From NCBI GenBank assembly GCA_963681505.1, contig OY811978.1:2744248-2808247 (forward strand): a stretch of DNA of 64,000 nucleotides, read 5' to 3'. The notes under the pieces were generated by a model, which saw only the letters and a list, made by a program, of their open reading frames with translations, made no database searches and was not told the DNA's origin. This document shows positions 46,801 to 58,265 of this stretch, piece after piece; the stretch's first letter is position 1, and each line of letters opens with the position of its first letter. Both the position numbers and the translations under genes were made by a program. Source of the stretch: Eunapius fragilis (Eukaryota > Porifera > Demospongiae > Spongillida > Spongillidae).

Positions 46801-47288
46801 CTGAAGCGTACAGTTCCCCCCCCCCCCCCCCCCGCTTTGCGTATTGCGGGTCTGAACTGTAAACCCCCCTTTTTGAAAATCCCCTGTCATATGATGCATT
46901 ATGTTATTGTAAGGTCATCTATTAACCAAATTCGAACCCCCCTCTTCCTGAAGGCTGTGTACCCCATTGAAGCTTTGTTAGAAATAGCCATTCGTCCATG
47001 AAACAAATATTGAAGTGTTCATGGCAAACTCCTTTGTGTAATCGCCACCCAGGGCCCGCGGAGAGTATTATAAAGTGGGGGGGGGGGGCAGATTTCAGTA
47101 CTCCTCCATGTTAGCAATTAAGTTGTAACACAGATGGCTTTTAGCACTCCGCAAATAGGCATCATAAAATGTGCCAAGTTGCCATAACACAAGGCTGTTA
47201 TTAGCAGTTATTAGAATACATTAATTTAAAACATAAGCACTACAAATAACTAAAAGTCATAGCAAGTGTTTGGTGAGACACATCTGGC
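43801..47288. other. Gene-poor region
   Basis: No gene supported. Contains CACACCAAC-rich low-complexity sequence (44770-45040), C runs near 44411, 45146 and 46816, and CACACACA near 45312. Short frames lack any recognisable domain. Confidence 0.45.
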
Positions 47289-47852
47289 CTAAATTGCCCT
47301 GGCATTCTGCCTCATGAGGGTGAGGCTGAGGCGACTGTAGATGCCCGACATAACCTCATTTAGAGGTCGACAGAGTTGAGTGGCTACCTTTTTGGATATG
47401 GCCAAAAGTACATTGATGGCTTCATTGCCCCATCCCCCAAACACCTCCACAACCAAAGGGATGCATGACCATCCTCTAAGGGCACATGCCTCATCATTTC
47501 TTGAGTGCTTGGCCTCTTCTCCCATCTCAGCTGCATGACCACAGGTTTGAGCCGCTTCTTGTATAAATTGCAAATTAAGCGGATTGATGACCTTTATGTC
47601 AAATGCAGCTGGGCGTGAGAGGGACCAGTTTGGCACTAGGATGTCTGCTGGTCTTGATGGGTCTTTGGGAAGAATACCACTTCCTTTCTCAATTTGTGGG
47701 GAAAGGCATGCCTTGTGGCAAAAGTCAGCAATGCAGTCCCTGAGTTGGTTGTGTCTGGTTATTACATCTCCCCCAGAGCGACAAGTGAGCATGTGATGTC
47801 CCCAAGCATCTTCATAGTTATAACGCGCGTATAAATACACAGTAAAATGCAC
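47289..47852 (-). mobile_element. 5'-truncated non-LTR retroelement fragment, diverged subfamily
   Basis: Open 187-codon frame with GHHMLTCRSGGDVITRHN, RPADILVPNWSLSRPAAFD, CIPLVVEVFGGWGNEA and a final RLSLTLMRQNARAI before TAG. It lacks the CPFC pair (truncated in the zinc motif) and shows no TAA tail. Clearly a different subfamily from the block 1 and 2 elements. Confidence 0.7.
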
Positions 47853-47899
47853 AATAATACCTCATATCGATCTATTCAGGGTGATTGGAAAGTCGCGCA

Positions 47900-48193
47900 A
47901 AATGGTATAACTCCAGAATTGAACATTTAAATAAACTGAGCAGTAACTTTTTAATTTGATTCATGCTTGAACAAAGCCAAGTTTTCAATTAAGCTACGAG
48001 CGGTCGAAAATGATCTTTCACTAACTGCCTTAGTAGCTGGATTGACCAAGATCAGTTTAAGTATAGTAAAGTCTGTAACAATCTCTGTAAGATGGCACTT
48101 TTTCACATTGCAAGTATGGCTATCCTCGGGTGCAGGTATGTCGTCTGGTAAAGTATTGCCATCCAATACACGATCATCATCTTCGTTTGGCAC
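47900..48193 (-). pseudogene. hAT transposase C-terminal (dimerisation) fragment
   Basis: Minus-strand frame ends LVNPATKAVSERSFSTAR, matching the hAT family C-terminal signature (P-A-T-(N/K)-A-x-S-E-R-x-F-S). A frameshift then moves the expected LKTWLCSSMNQ to another frame. Upstream coding sequence is missing. A short relic. Confidence 0.7.
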
Positions 48194-49909
48194 ATCTGCA
48201 GTACCACGTGCTTCATTACTCGAATTTAAAGATACTGCCGATATCTTTAAGCATGGTTGGATTACTAGGAAGAACGTAGCTATGCTATATACACTGCTTT
48301 TTAAGGAGATTTGCCCATTGCGTATGTAGCGGACCGACTCGGCAATTAGAGTTCGAATCCAATCGGTTGGCAGGCTATCTTACACAAGCAAATATATTTC
48401 AGAGTTTCCTAGCCCTTCTTCAAGCAAACAATCAATCACTATAACTTGAGGTGGATACACTGCACAATAACAACAAAAGGTTGGTTGCCTGCATGCTTGT
48501 ATGTGCATAATTATACTGCATCGATAATTTATACATTTTTAAAAATAAAAATAATCGGCCAAAAAAGTGGAGGGGGAGAGCAGCTGCCCCCCTTGCACCC
48601 CCCCCCCCCCCCCCCCCCCCCTGGCTCCGCGGGCCCTGCCACCTCCGTCATTGCAATAACATGTCAATAATTCCAATTAGTGCAACCTAGCCACTTGGCA
48701 CGTGATGATCGTGTTACGCATCTTGTATGTGGGCTGTATCTCACTAACCATTCAACGGAAGTACGATTTGAAGACCCTAAGCTCTGATGATAAATAAGTA
48801 CACTGACTGCTCTCTTATAATCCGTTAGCACCTAAGGAAAATATCATTTGGTTGGGAAACTATTGATGATTGAATAACGAAATGAGATAAAATGAATGGA
48901 CATTGGAAACCTTGCATAATTAATGTGGAAGTGCGGATATAAGTACCTAAGATGCAAAAACCTACTCATAAAATGCCAAATAGTCCCCACATTGCAAATC
49001 CGAGAGCACCTAGTCAATATTTGGTTTTATTCTGCAGTAAGTTGCAGTAATGCGTCAATACATTTTCTATGGCTATGGACATCGAAATACGCAATGACCG
49101 AATACCGCGTAATCCTTTGACCGCTCGATATGTACTAACGAAGCACAACCCCGCCAATGTACCATCCCGCTTGTAACCATGAATACCGGCCATATTATGG
49201 CGGGAGGTTATTTCCCGTCTAATTCAATGCTTTCAAATGTATAAGTAAGCGACAGGGTAATAACTTTCTGGTTGTTGTGCACTAAATAGAATACCACACC
49301 ACAATACTGAGACAACACGTAAACGTAAAATAGTTTGTCTGATCAGGTAAGTATGTTAGGCCTACTTACGCATACAAACTGATAATGTGTGAATTTAATG
49401 AGGCAGTAAGATCTATATACTATCTCTGACATAAGCGATCCGCGCCGAACAATATATTCGTGACAACTTATATACTCAAGAGGGAAAACGTATAAAACCG
49501 ATCGTAATTTAACTTGCCATTCAAAAGTTGCTTAGTTTTGTCAAGATGAGCTGGATGTTTGCCCTTCTAAGAGACCACGCACACGTGGGCGTTTATTGGT
49601 TTCCTTGAATAACGCCCACGGGTGGTATTTGATTAAAGCCCACGGGTTGATCTGCAGTGGCGCATATTTATAGTTACATGTATTGTCTCACGCGCATGCA
49701 AGCCATATCTAGATCTACATGTACCTACTTATGTTATTGAACGGTCGACAAAACATGGAGCAGTATATAGTAGCCGGACCATAGATATTAACTCGAATAT
49801 CTATGGTCTGGCAAGCGAGACTGAAGCGAGTAATATACGCGAATAATGCTAGGTTTTGTGACTTCAAAAGTGCTGAAGTTGCGGGGCCGGAGGCGAAATT
49901 ATCACTCTA
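48194..49909. other. No gene recognised
   Basis: Contains a 24-C run (48598-48621) beside CTGGCTCCGCGGGCCC, and AACGCCCACGGG repeats near 49610-49650. AGTTCGAATCC near 48348 resembles a tRNA B box, but no A box is properly spaced. Confidence 0.4.
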
Positions 49910-49912
49910 TAA

Positions 49913-52900
49913 CACTGTGCAAAAAACCTAGTATACGCTAGCGTATATTTTTGCGTATATTTCGCGTATACCATCAATATACCAAGGGTAGTGTATATTT
50001 CGAATATCCACCTGGTATATTTCAAGAATCCCTAGGTGACAATTATTCATTGTGCGTATTCTCGAAATATCACGAATACGCACACCGCAATGAATTATGC
50101 AACGCATTCAAATCTAAATAACTTACATGTATAACTTTGATATGAATAATTTGAAGCCTCCTATGTGAATTCGAACGTAGAGCATTATGGACGTTTACCA
50201 CATGAACTATAAGCGTCGGTACGTATCTAAGATATTAATGATGCATGGCATGGCTTAACAAGTGGTTAAGATAAGTGAGGAGGACAGGAATGGGGGGGTG
50301 TATGCCAGGGTTATGTGTTATCGCATGCGCGCGTCACGTGTGTTATGCTGTGCGATAATGACCAGTGGGTACTTTTGGCAACACTAGGTAAGTTAACGAA
50401 TGCGTAATTGTATGCTGTATACCAATGGGTCAATGTGTCTACCGGATGGTAGGAAGCATGGGAGGCCATGTTTGACCGGGGTCAATCTTTGTAACCAGGT
50501 AGCCCAGCAGGGTGGTGAATTGGCCGCCCATGCAACCATATATTTGCAGCTCATCATTTATATCAGCCATTGTTTTAAAGTGTGAGGGAGCAGGAGTATG
50601 GTCACGATCCCCAGTGAGGACCTAGAGTTGCAGAGGTTAGCTGATATGGTTCCTGACAAATAGGCCAACAGTATGATCACCACTGAAATAGCAGTGAAAT
50701 AGCAGTGACACCTTGTGGTCTTGGCACTTGAAAGGTGAGTTGTACCATTGAATGTATTGCACACTGGCACGTAATCACCACCAGATGTTGAGGACAGTAT
50801 GTCCCAAAAGCTTTTCATGCTTTGGAACCTTTCAACCTTGATGGGGTCATTGGAGTCACGTGACTTTGGTGGGCGTGGCACTTGAAAGGTGAGTTGTACC
50901 ATTGAATGTATTGCACACTAGCACGTAATCACCACCAGACATTGAGGACAGTATGTCCCTAAAGCTTTTCATGCTTTGAGACCTTTCAACCTTGATGGGG
51001 TCATTGGAGTCACGTGACTTTGGTGGGCGTGGCACTTGAAAGGTGAGTTGCACCATTTAATGTATTGCACACTGGCACGTAATCACCACCAGACGTTGAG
51101 GACAGTATGTCCCTAAAGCTTTTCATGCTTTGAGACCTTTCAACCTTGATGGGGTCATTGGAGTCACGTGACTTTGGTGGGCGTGGCACTTGAAAGGTGA
51201 GTTGTACCATTTAATATATTGCACACTTGAACGTAATCACCACCAGACGTTGAGGACAGTATGTCCCTAAAGCTTTTCATGCTTTGAGACCTTTCAACCT
51301 TGATGGGGTCATTGGAGTCACGTGACTTTGGTGGGCGTGGCACTTGAAAGGTGAGTTGTACCATTTAATGTATTGCACACTTGAACGTAATCACCACCAG
51401 ACGTTGAGGACAGTATGTCCCTAAAGCTTTTCATGCTTTGAGACCTTTCAACCTTGATGGGGTCATTGGAGTCACGTGACTTTGGTGGGCGTGGCACTTG
51501 AAAGGTGAGTTGTACCATTGAATGTATTGCACACTGGCACGTAATCACCACCAGACGTTGAGGACAGTATGTCCCTAAAGCTTTTCATGCTTTGAGACCT
51601 TTCAACCTTGATGGGGTCATTGGAGTCACGTGACTTTGGTGGGCGTGGCACTTGAAAGGTGAGTTGTACCATTGAATGTATTGCACACTGGCACGTAATC
51701 ACCACCAGACGTTGAGGACAGTATGTCCCTAAAGCTTTTCATGCTTTGAGACCTTTCAACCTTGATGGGGTCATTGGAGTCACGTGACTTTGGTGGGCGT
51801 GGTACTTGAAAGGTGAGTTGTACCATTGAATGTATTGCACACTGGCACGTAATCACCACCAGACGTTGAGGACAGTATGTCCCTAAAGCTTTTCATGCTT
51901 TGAGACCTTTCAACCTTGATGGGGTCATTGGAGTCACGTGACTTTGGTGGGCGTGGTACTTGAAAGGTGAGTTGTACCATTTAATATATTGCACACTTGC
52001 ATGTAATCACCACCAGACGTTGAGGACAGTATGTCCCTAAAGCTTTTCATGCTTTGAGACCTTTCAACCTTGATGAGGTCATTGGAGTCACGTGACTTTG
52101 GTGGGCGTGGTACTTGAAAGGTGAGTTGTACCATTGAATGTATTGCACACTGGCACGTAATCACCACCAGACGTTGAGGACAGTATGTCCCTAAAGCTTT
52201 TCATGCTTTGAGACCTTTCAACCTTGATGGGGTCATTGGAGTCACGTGACTTTGGTGGGCGTGGTACTTGAAAGGTGAGTTGTACCATTGAATGTATTGC
52301 ACACTGGCACGTAATCACCACCAGACGTTGAGGACAGTATGTCCCTAAAGCTTTTCATGCTTTGAGACCTTTCAACCTTGATGGGGTCATTGGAGTCACG
52401 TGACTTTGGTGGGCGTGGTACTTGAAAGGTGAGTTGTACCTTTTAATGTACACATTTGCACGTAATCACCACCAGACCTTGAGGACAGTATGTGCTTAAG
52501 CTTTTCATGCTGTCTCAGGTACACAAACTTAATTGGTGTGTGTGTAATTAGAATATGACATCAGTTGTGTGGCATCATAGATTTTCGGTCACTTCCTGTG
52601 ATGTGACCATATCTTCCTCTTCCCCCCCCCCCCCCCCCCCCCCCTATCTCTCTTTCCAACCCCTCTCTTTCTATTTCACTCTTACTGGATATCCGTAATG
52701 CTCCATTTATACGCAGCACCCATTTATTAATACAAAATTGAGTTAGTAATTTCAATTGGAGCCAAGCACAACGTGGCTTGCACGGAAAAATTACCGTTCA
52801 ACGTTCTATTCGTCGAGATTAGAAACTGTTGGTGTTGGTTAGTTGCAAAATGCATTGGCTAATTGGCGGCTCTTCATCCGACAGATTGTACAATGCCCCA

Positions 52901-53864
52901 TTTGCTGAACGCGCGTGGTTGGCTTCAATCTCTAAGACCGTTTCGAATCTTGAGAACGTAACTGCATTGTGTCGCGATCAGGTATCTCATTCTCTCACCA
53001 TTATGATTTCCCGTAACACGTGGATAGTACCTCAACCGGTGGTAAGTAATCATCACCTTTTTTTTTCTCGAGTCAAGTTTAGAGACGTCATAAAAACTAG
53101 CAAAGGCAGAGCGGGTAAGCGATTGCGTTTTCATTCACACTTGCTGTTTATCAGTGTCTGTTGTCAGAATTGAATTGAATACAAATTATACGAAGAGCGG
53201 AGATAGAGAAGTAGCGGATTGCTTTGGAGTATAAGGTAAAGGCTTCGTTTGTTTTAATTCCCTGCAGCTAGACAAGGAAAGCTCAGATTCAGCTGAGCTT
53301 GTCAAGCAATCCCGCCGTCAGTGTAGGCCTCTGTTTGCATATGTATCGTATGGATGCTCTATTTTGCTGTAGCTATATGGACTATGGTGACAGTACAGGG
53401 AAGCAGTTTGAAGCCTACGATCAACTACTGCCGCGCGTTTCGTTAGAAGAGGTTGCAATGGATTTCTGAGCAACTCGTGGCAACGGCGGGTTGGAGGGCC
53501 ACTACTGGAGTATCTCCTTTCTTGATGGCTGGAGAGTTTGAACGTTGTCTATTGATTGTATTGCTTTATTTATTATTGATAATAATTTTAATACTAATCA
53601 AGCCAGTATACAACGAACATAATCGGGTGGCGTACCCAATACAGTATACGGTCAACGTAGGTACAGTGTAGTATCCGGAGACATTAATTAGAGAATCCTC
53701 CATAAGCGCACGTGATACATTTGAGGATACTCGAAATATACGCAGTGCGAAATTGGTTCTATACCGCAAAATATACCAGTGGGATACTTCGCGTATACGC
53801 ACGCGTATATTCATGCGTATACTCGAAAATATACAATAGCGTATATCCTATTTTTTGCACAGTG
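49913..53864. mobile_element. 3.95-kb inverted-terminal element with TAA target duplication
   Basis: Ends CACTGTGCAAAAAA (49913) and TTTTTTGCACAGTG (to 53864), flanked by TAA on both sides (49910-49912, 53865-53867). GCGTATAT words crowd both subterminal regions. The TAA duplication suits PIF/Harbinger-type elements, but no DDE transposase or Myb-like protein is seen; an unassigned 114-codon frame lies at 52829-53170. Probably non-autonomous. Most of the interior is the satellite at 50715-52515. Confidence 0.65.
50715..52515. repeat. 154-bp satellite, about 11.5 units
   Basis: Units start (at AAAGGTGAGTTG) at 50731, 50885, 51039 and every 154 bases to 52425. They are nearly identical in the middle and diverged at the ends. 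Each unit contains GTCACGTGACTTTGGTGGGC and CACCACCAGACGTTGAGGAC. Because 154 is not a multiple of three, each repeats a truncated antisense frame that is not a gene. Confidence 0.95.
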
Positions 53865-53867
53865 TAA

Positions 53868-55149
53868 GTTATATGTGTAATCCAAAGCGGTTTATTGATA
53901 TACTTATTGGCAGATCAACTATCTTTGTGGCATAGAGGGTGGCTGGGAAGGGGGGGGGGAGGGGGGGCGGGAGGGGGGGGGGGGGGGGGGGGGGGCAGCT
54001 TGTGCTAGACGCTTAAATTTGCCCCCACCCCTTCCCATAAAATAGCCTACCTTCACAATAATGTAGTAATCTTGTACACATTGAAAAGAAAAGGCAAACT
54101 GTTGCAATTGATTGATTATCTAAGCTCATTGCAAGAATACAAAGAAATGAAGATTATAATAATTGATCTTGGCCCTTACCTAATAAGAAACCTGCATGCA
54201 AAACAAATCAATCCCACCACCCAGCTCAAATGCATGCATTCCAATGTTATTATAAGTGTATCAAAACTGTCATGCACATACCAACACAAAGCCACTCATG
54301 CCACTAATCTTAAACATAGGAATAATGCATGGTATAATGAAAAATCTAGAAACACCTTACAAGAAACACAGTTATGCTAACACATATTGACATTACCTTT
54401 TTGTTATACATATATATACATTTTGTACTAGCATTCATTACATTGTAAATTGATGACCAAATAGTGAAATTGTGTTTTATGGTTTGAGCTAATGTAATTT
54501 CTACTTGGGTGTTTAAAAGTACAACTATGCAGCTACAATTACATTTAAAAAAAAGAAATGTATACTTAACCTTAACTTCCATTTACTTTGCTCTTTAGGT
54601 TATTCAAACTTGATTAGTTGTTTCTCAGGCAAACGTATAATAAAATTCAGTCAGTATATAGGTAGAAAGATAAATAATAATTAACCCATACACACTGCTC
54701 GGTGCAATTCGTTGCCTCTTGACAACGTTGTTTTTGCGTTTTGTCATCTGATTGACACATGGAGCACAGGAGACGTACAACAGCATACTGCCTTTCAGCT
54801 CCGCTATGCCTTCAGTTACAAATAAAAACTTCTGTCATACCTTAGCATTCTGCTTTAATATTCCGAGTGCAATTGGCGGCTACTGCTGAGCTTGTGATGA
54901 CGTTTTTGACGTAGTGACAGATATAAGTCTCAAGCAAAGTGATTGTAGCATCTGAAGGAACTGTGCGCGCTTAATGCACGGACGTATCGTCTGATGGGAT
55001 TGCGACCGTTCGCTACTACATTCACTTCCATGCAACCTCTCCATCAGGGCGCCAACATTTGATGATGCTTCTCTTGACAAATACACCACCGGACTCTATA
55101 TAAACTGCTACATTCAAATCAGCTAATTTGCCGTATTTTTTTTGGCAAA
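53868..55149. other. No gene recognised
   Basis: G-rich tract 53951-53995, then AT-rich sequence. Several short frames; none shows a domain. Confidence 0.4.
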
Positions 55150-55455
55150 GTATATCGAGAGTTACGTTAGTAACTCTCATATAGGATTTGACCCCGATTA
55201 TGAATGTCATTAAAAAAACGCGACCCGCTTCTAACAAGACTCCCGACGAGCGGATGGCTTACCTTGTTATCGTCGTCGTACAAGAAGGCAATAACAAGCA
55301 GTTTCGTGTTTGTTTGATGTCACAAAACAGCGTGGTTGTAGAGAACAAAACAATTTTTGAAACTCGTACCCAGTCCCACGTATTTCTCGTTCTTCTTCTT
55401 CTTCTTCTTGTTCTTGTTCTTGACCACGCATAACTCGGGATAGGAACACTTTTAA
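55150..55455 (+). mobile_element. MNVIK-family repeat, third locus
   Basis: Hairpin GAGAGTTAC-GTTA-GTAACTCTC, CATATAGGATTTGACCCCGA, ATG at 55200, then MNVIKKTRPASNKTPDERMA and FRVCLMSQNSVVVENK. The open frame extends to 55433. More diverged from 17013 than from the reversed copy at 18030. Confidence 0.5.
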
Positions 55456-55787
55456 GAAATGAAAATCACACCAATGGCTTCAGAATTCGCTGGCATTTTC
55501 GCTTCTGTGGTCAAAACGTCTCGAGGCTACATGACATATATCGGTGGTTGTGTTAGCAAATCACGTATAGCTTACTGCACTGACACGACTCGGATAGGTC
55601 CTACGTCGCTCTTTATACGAAGTACTAGCAGTATACATCAAATGTGTACGGTCTGGGCACTACACGTAGTGGTAATTAACTTTGGCGGTTATGTATTTTT
55701 AATAACGTGCACGTGCGTACTATAATCATTCGATCGTTGTAGGTTTGACGCTCTTTGTAACTTAGTGAAGTTTTTTTTTTTTTTCAA
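55456..55787. other. Unrecognised
   Basis: An 88-codon plus frame (55459-55722) without recognisable features. Confidence 0.3.
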
Positions 55788-56264
55788 AATGCCTTCATGC
55801 ACGTCAGGAAAAGAAGAAAGCCAAACGACGAGCATAGTACCTCAAAACTAGAGACGACGTATTAGATTCAGCCCGAGCGGAACTACAAAGCAGAGCCTGA
55901 AAAGAAGCGGGCCTCTCAAACATGAAAACTATCGAGCAGAGCCTGAAAAGAAACGGATCTCTCGACGCGCAAGGTATCGAGATGCGATTAGTAGGGGGGG
56001 GGGGGGGGGGGGGGGGGGGGGGAGAGGGTGCTGTCTGCTTCTGGCCCGATACAAAATGCGTTTGTGGGTTCGATCGCGCTGGGGCGACAATTAATAACCT
56101 CTCTTCTATTTCGGCCGCCCCTTAAAAGCCCCCTCAGATCCTGAAAAGGAACGGACCTCTCGACGTGCAAGGTATCGAGCAGATCCTGAAAAAAGACAGC
56201 GATATTGCCATAGTCCTAAACGTGCATCTCGCTCGGCGAAAAGAGTGAAGGTCACTCAAAGGTA
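55788..56264 (+). pseudogene. Remnant of Arg/Lys repeat protein (YRADPEKKR type)
   Basis: Starts ATGCCTTCATGC (MPSC). Pieces of a repeat such as RAEPEKKRISRRARYR and later RARYRADPEKRQRYCHSPKR occur in shifting frames, interrupted by 29 G (55994-56022). It ends in VKVTQR before donor AAAG|GTATGT, the same junction as at 7886. Similar organisation to the exon at 7685, so both derive from one gene or transposon family. Confidence 0.45.
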
Positions 56265-56355
56265 TGTCGTACCTTTACTACCTCCCTCTCATATCAAGAT
56301 GGATTACTTAACATGCTATACGGCTCATAATCGGGTATGAATAAAAATCAATGAA

Positions 56356-56646
56356 ACAAGTAAATAAAAACATTCTCTATGAGAAAGTTGGTGGCATATA
56401 GGATTTGAAGGCAATGGTGGTGTAAAAAGGAAGGAAACAAGGGTCTAGTAATAAGGGAAAATGGAATAGTCCTATATTTAGCACATTTCTATATGTAGGA
56501 TATAGTATGTTGTTCGTGTGCTAAATATAGGACTATTCCATTTTCCCTTATTACTAGACCCTTGTTTCCTTCCTTTTTACACCACCATTGCCTTCAAATC
56601 CTATATGCCACCAACTTTCTCATAGAGAATGTTTTTATTTACTTGT
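56356..56646. mobile_element. Foldback MITE (M5)
   Basis: 291 bases; ends ACAAGTAAATAAAAACATTC and inverse; hairpin TTCTC-TAT-GAGAA; CATATAGGATTTGAAGG; arms of about 125 bases nearly perfect. Outside the triplicated region, so the family is dispersed. Confidence 0.9.
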
Positions 56647-57887
56647 ATATTTTTTGGGCCGAGAAATAACTAATTGAGTTTGAATGGCCTTAGTGGAGAA
56701 GTGGTTAGTTGTGCCATTTGCAAAAGGGTTAGTTGAGCCTTACACTTTAACTGCAATCTTAAATAATGGCATTAAAACAATGTTTTATTACTCATCTAAC
56801 AGAAATAGTGAGTTGGGCTTATTTGGCATGCAGCAGTCTCAGAGGCATTCTGTTTTTATAACATGGAGTTGTGAATCATGTTTAAAACACTTACCAAGGA
56901 CTCTCGTTGGTGAGGTGTCATGAATTACAATGTAATACATGAATTTGCTTCGATCATAATTTGACAATACCTAGCAATTGGACAAGAGATGGGAAGGCCT
57001 AGGCCTACCCATGCTAGCATACGCACCAAAATTTGGCTTAAGACAGCATATGGCTCCAACTGACCCACTTGGTTGGGTTAGTTGTGCAATTTGACACCTG
57101 TTGAAGTGAAGCATGTAGCAGAAATACTCATGTGATGATAGGAGACAGATCTTTGTAGCATGATTGTATTTTTTGCTAACTATATAAACGGCATGTGAAA
57201 TTAAATTTATAACATTATTAAAGATCTGATCGTTTAGCTTGTTGTTGTCTTTAGATGATAAATTTATAACCCCCATAAAGCTTATTTTGCTGGACACTTT
57301 AAAATGCAGTTATATTCTTATAAGGCTGTCTCCTAATACCAATAAAGTTAGATTTTGTCTACATACATGTATGTAAATTGCAATTGTTAATGTTGCATGC
57401 ACAGATAATGATGTAGGAGGAGCAGGTGAGGCACCACTGCTACCTGCAGTTGACCATTCATTTTGTTTCATGAGGGTAAGGTTGACAAAATAAACTCAGA
57501 GTTTGGGTTAAAAAATTCAGTACCCTACTGCAGATCAGAAGTTTGAACCACTTCATTAAGCAGGTTTATAACCTTGATGTGAAATGTACATCTGCTGCCA
57601 TGTCTGTGGTTTTCTTGTGCCTGGGGAAAGTGATACCTTGTTGGTCCTTGTAGCCGAACTCAGCTGTGCAATCTGTGGGCTGATATATCTTGTGATTATG
57701 TCAGTCATCCAAAAGAACAATTTAGTTGCTTGTATACCTGAATATTTGCACTGTTGCAATTGTATGATGCTAATTATTAAAAATTAGTTAACATAGCTTA
57801 AATGGTTTTCCACTGAATTTCAGTTAGTGTACAATATGTATGGTATAGTAAATGAAATATTGGAAGGACATCTATTGCACAGACAAG
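56647..57887. other. No gene recognised
   Basis: GTTAGTTGTGC(C/A)ATTTG occurs at about 56704 and 57078. No domain-bearing frame. Confidence 0.4.
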
Positions 57888-58040
57888 TGTAGTGAACGGT
57901 CGCCATTTGCACAATGCGCGCTTGCGCAGTGAGCCAAGATTTGTCTAGAACTGCCAATATTTCAGTATATAAAGATTGATATTATTTTTGTATGGTGTCT
58001 TTGATTCTGCCGCGATTCAATACTATTGACTACTATTACA
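57888..58040 (+). repeat. 5' LTR
   Basis: TGTAGTGAACGG ... CTATTACA with TATATAAAG box near 57965. It is followed by CTTGGCGTAGTCGGCAGG, the usual place of the primer-binding site. Confidence 0.9.
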
Positions 58041-58062
58041 CTTGGCGTAGTCGGCAGGATTA

Positions 58063-58265
58063 TGTCCAACACGGAGGGAGCACAGACGGCGGCCAGGAAG
58101 GCTCGATCTTTGGTGTTGCCGGACGCTTTCGCAGGGGATACTAGCTGGAGTGATTGGGTGGATCACTTTGAAGCAGCTGCGAGGGTGAATGGATGGGATG
58201 ATGCGACCAAACTCAACTGGCTACCGGTACGGTTGAACGGAAGTAGCTGTGGCAGAGAGAATTGA
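58063..58265 (+). pseudogene. Truncated gag start
   Basis: MSNTEGAQTAARKARSLVLP then FAGDTSWSDWVDHFEAAARV, resembling the N-terminus of gypsy-type gag. It stops after 66 codons, where an internal deletion joins it to pol. Confidence 0.6.

Noticed and set aside
48330-48375. tRNA B-box-like AGTTCGAATCC
   Set aside because: No A box at the right spacing and no cloverleaf.
50158-50230. tRNA-like sequence on the minus strand
   Set aside because: Fragments resemble A and B boxes (TAGTTCATGTGG, GTTCGAATT), but they are about 15 bases too close and the stems do not pair.
50558-52321. Series of 66-77 codon antisense ORFs
   Set aside because: They are phases of the 154-bp satellite, which is not a multiple of three; no start or stop context is maintained.
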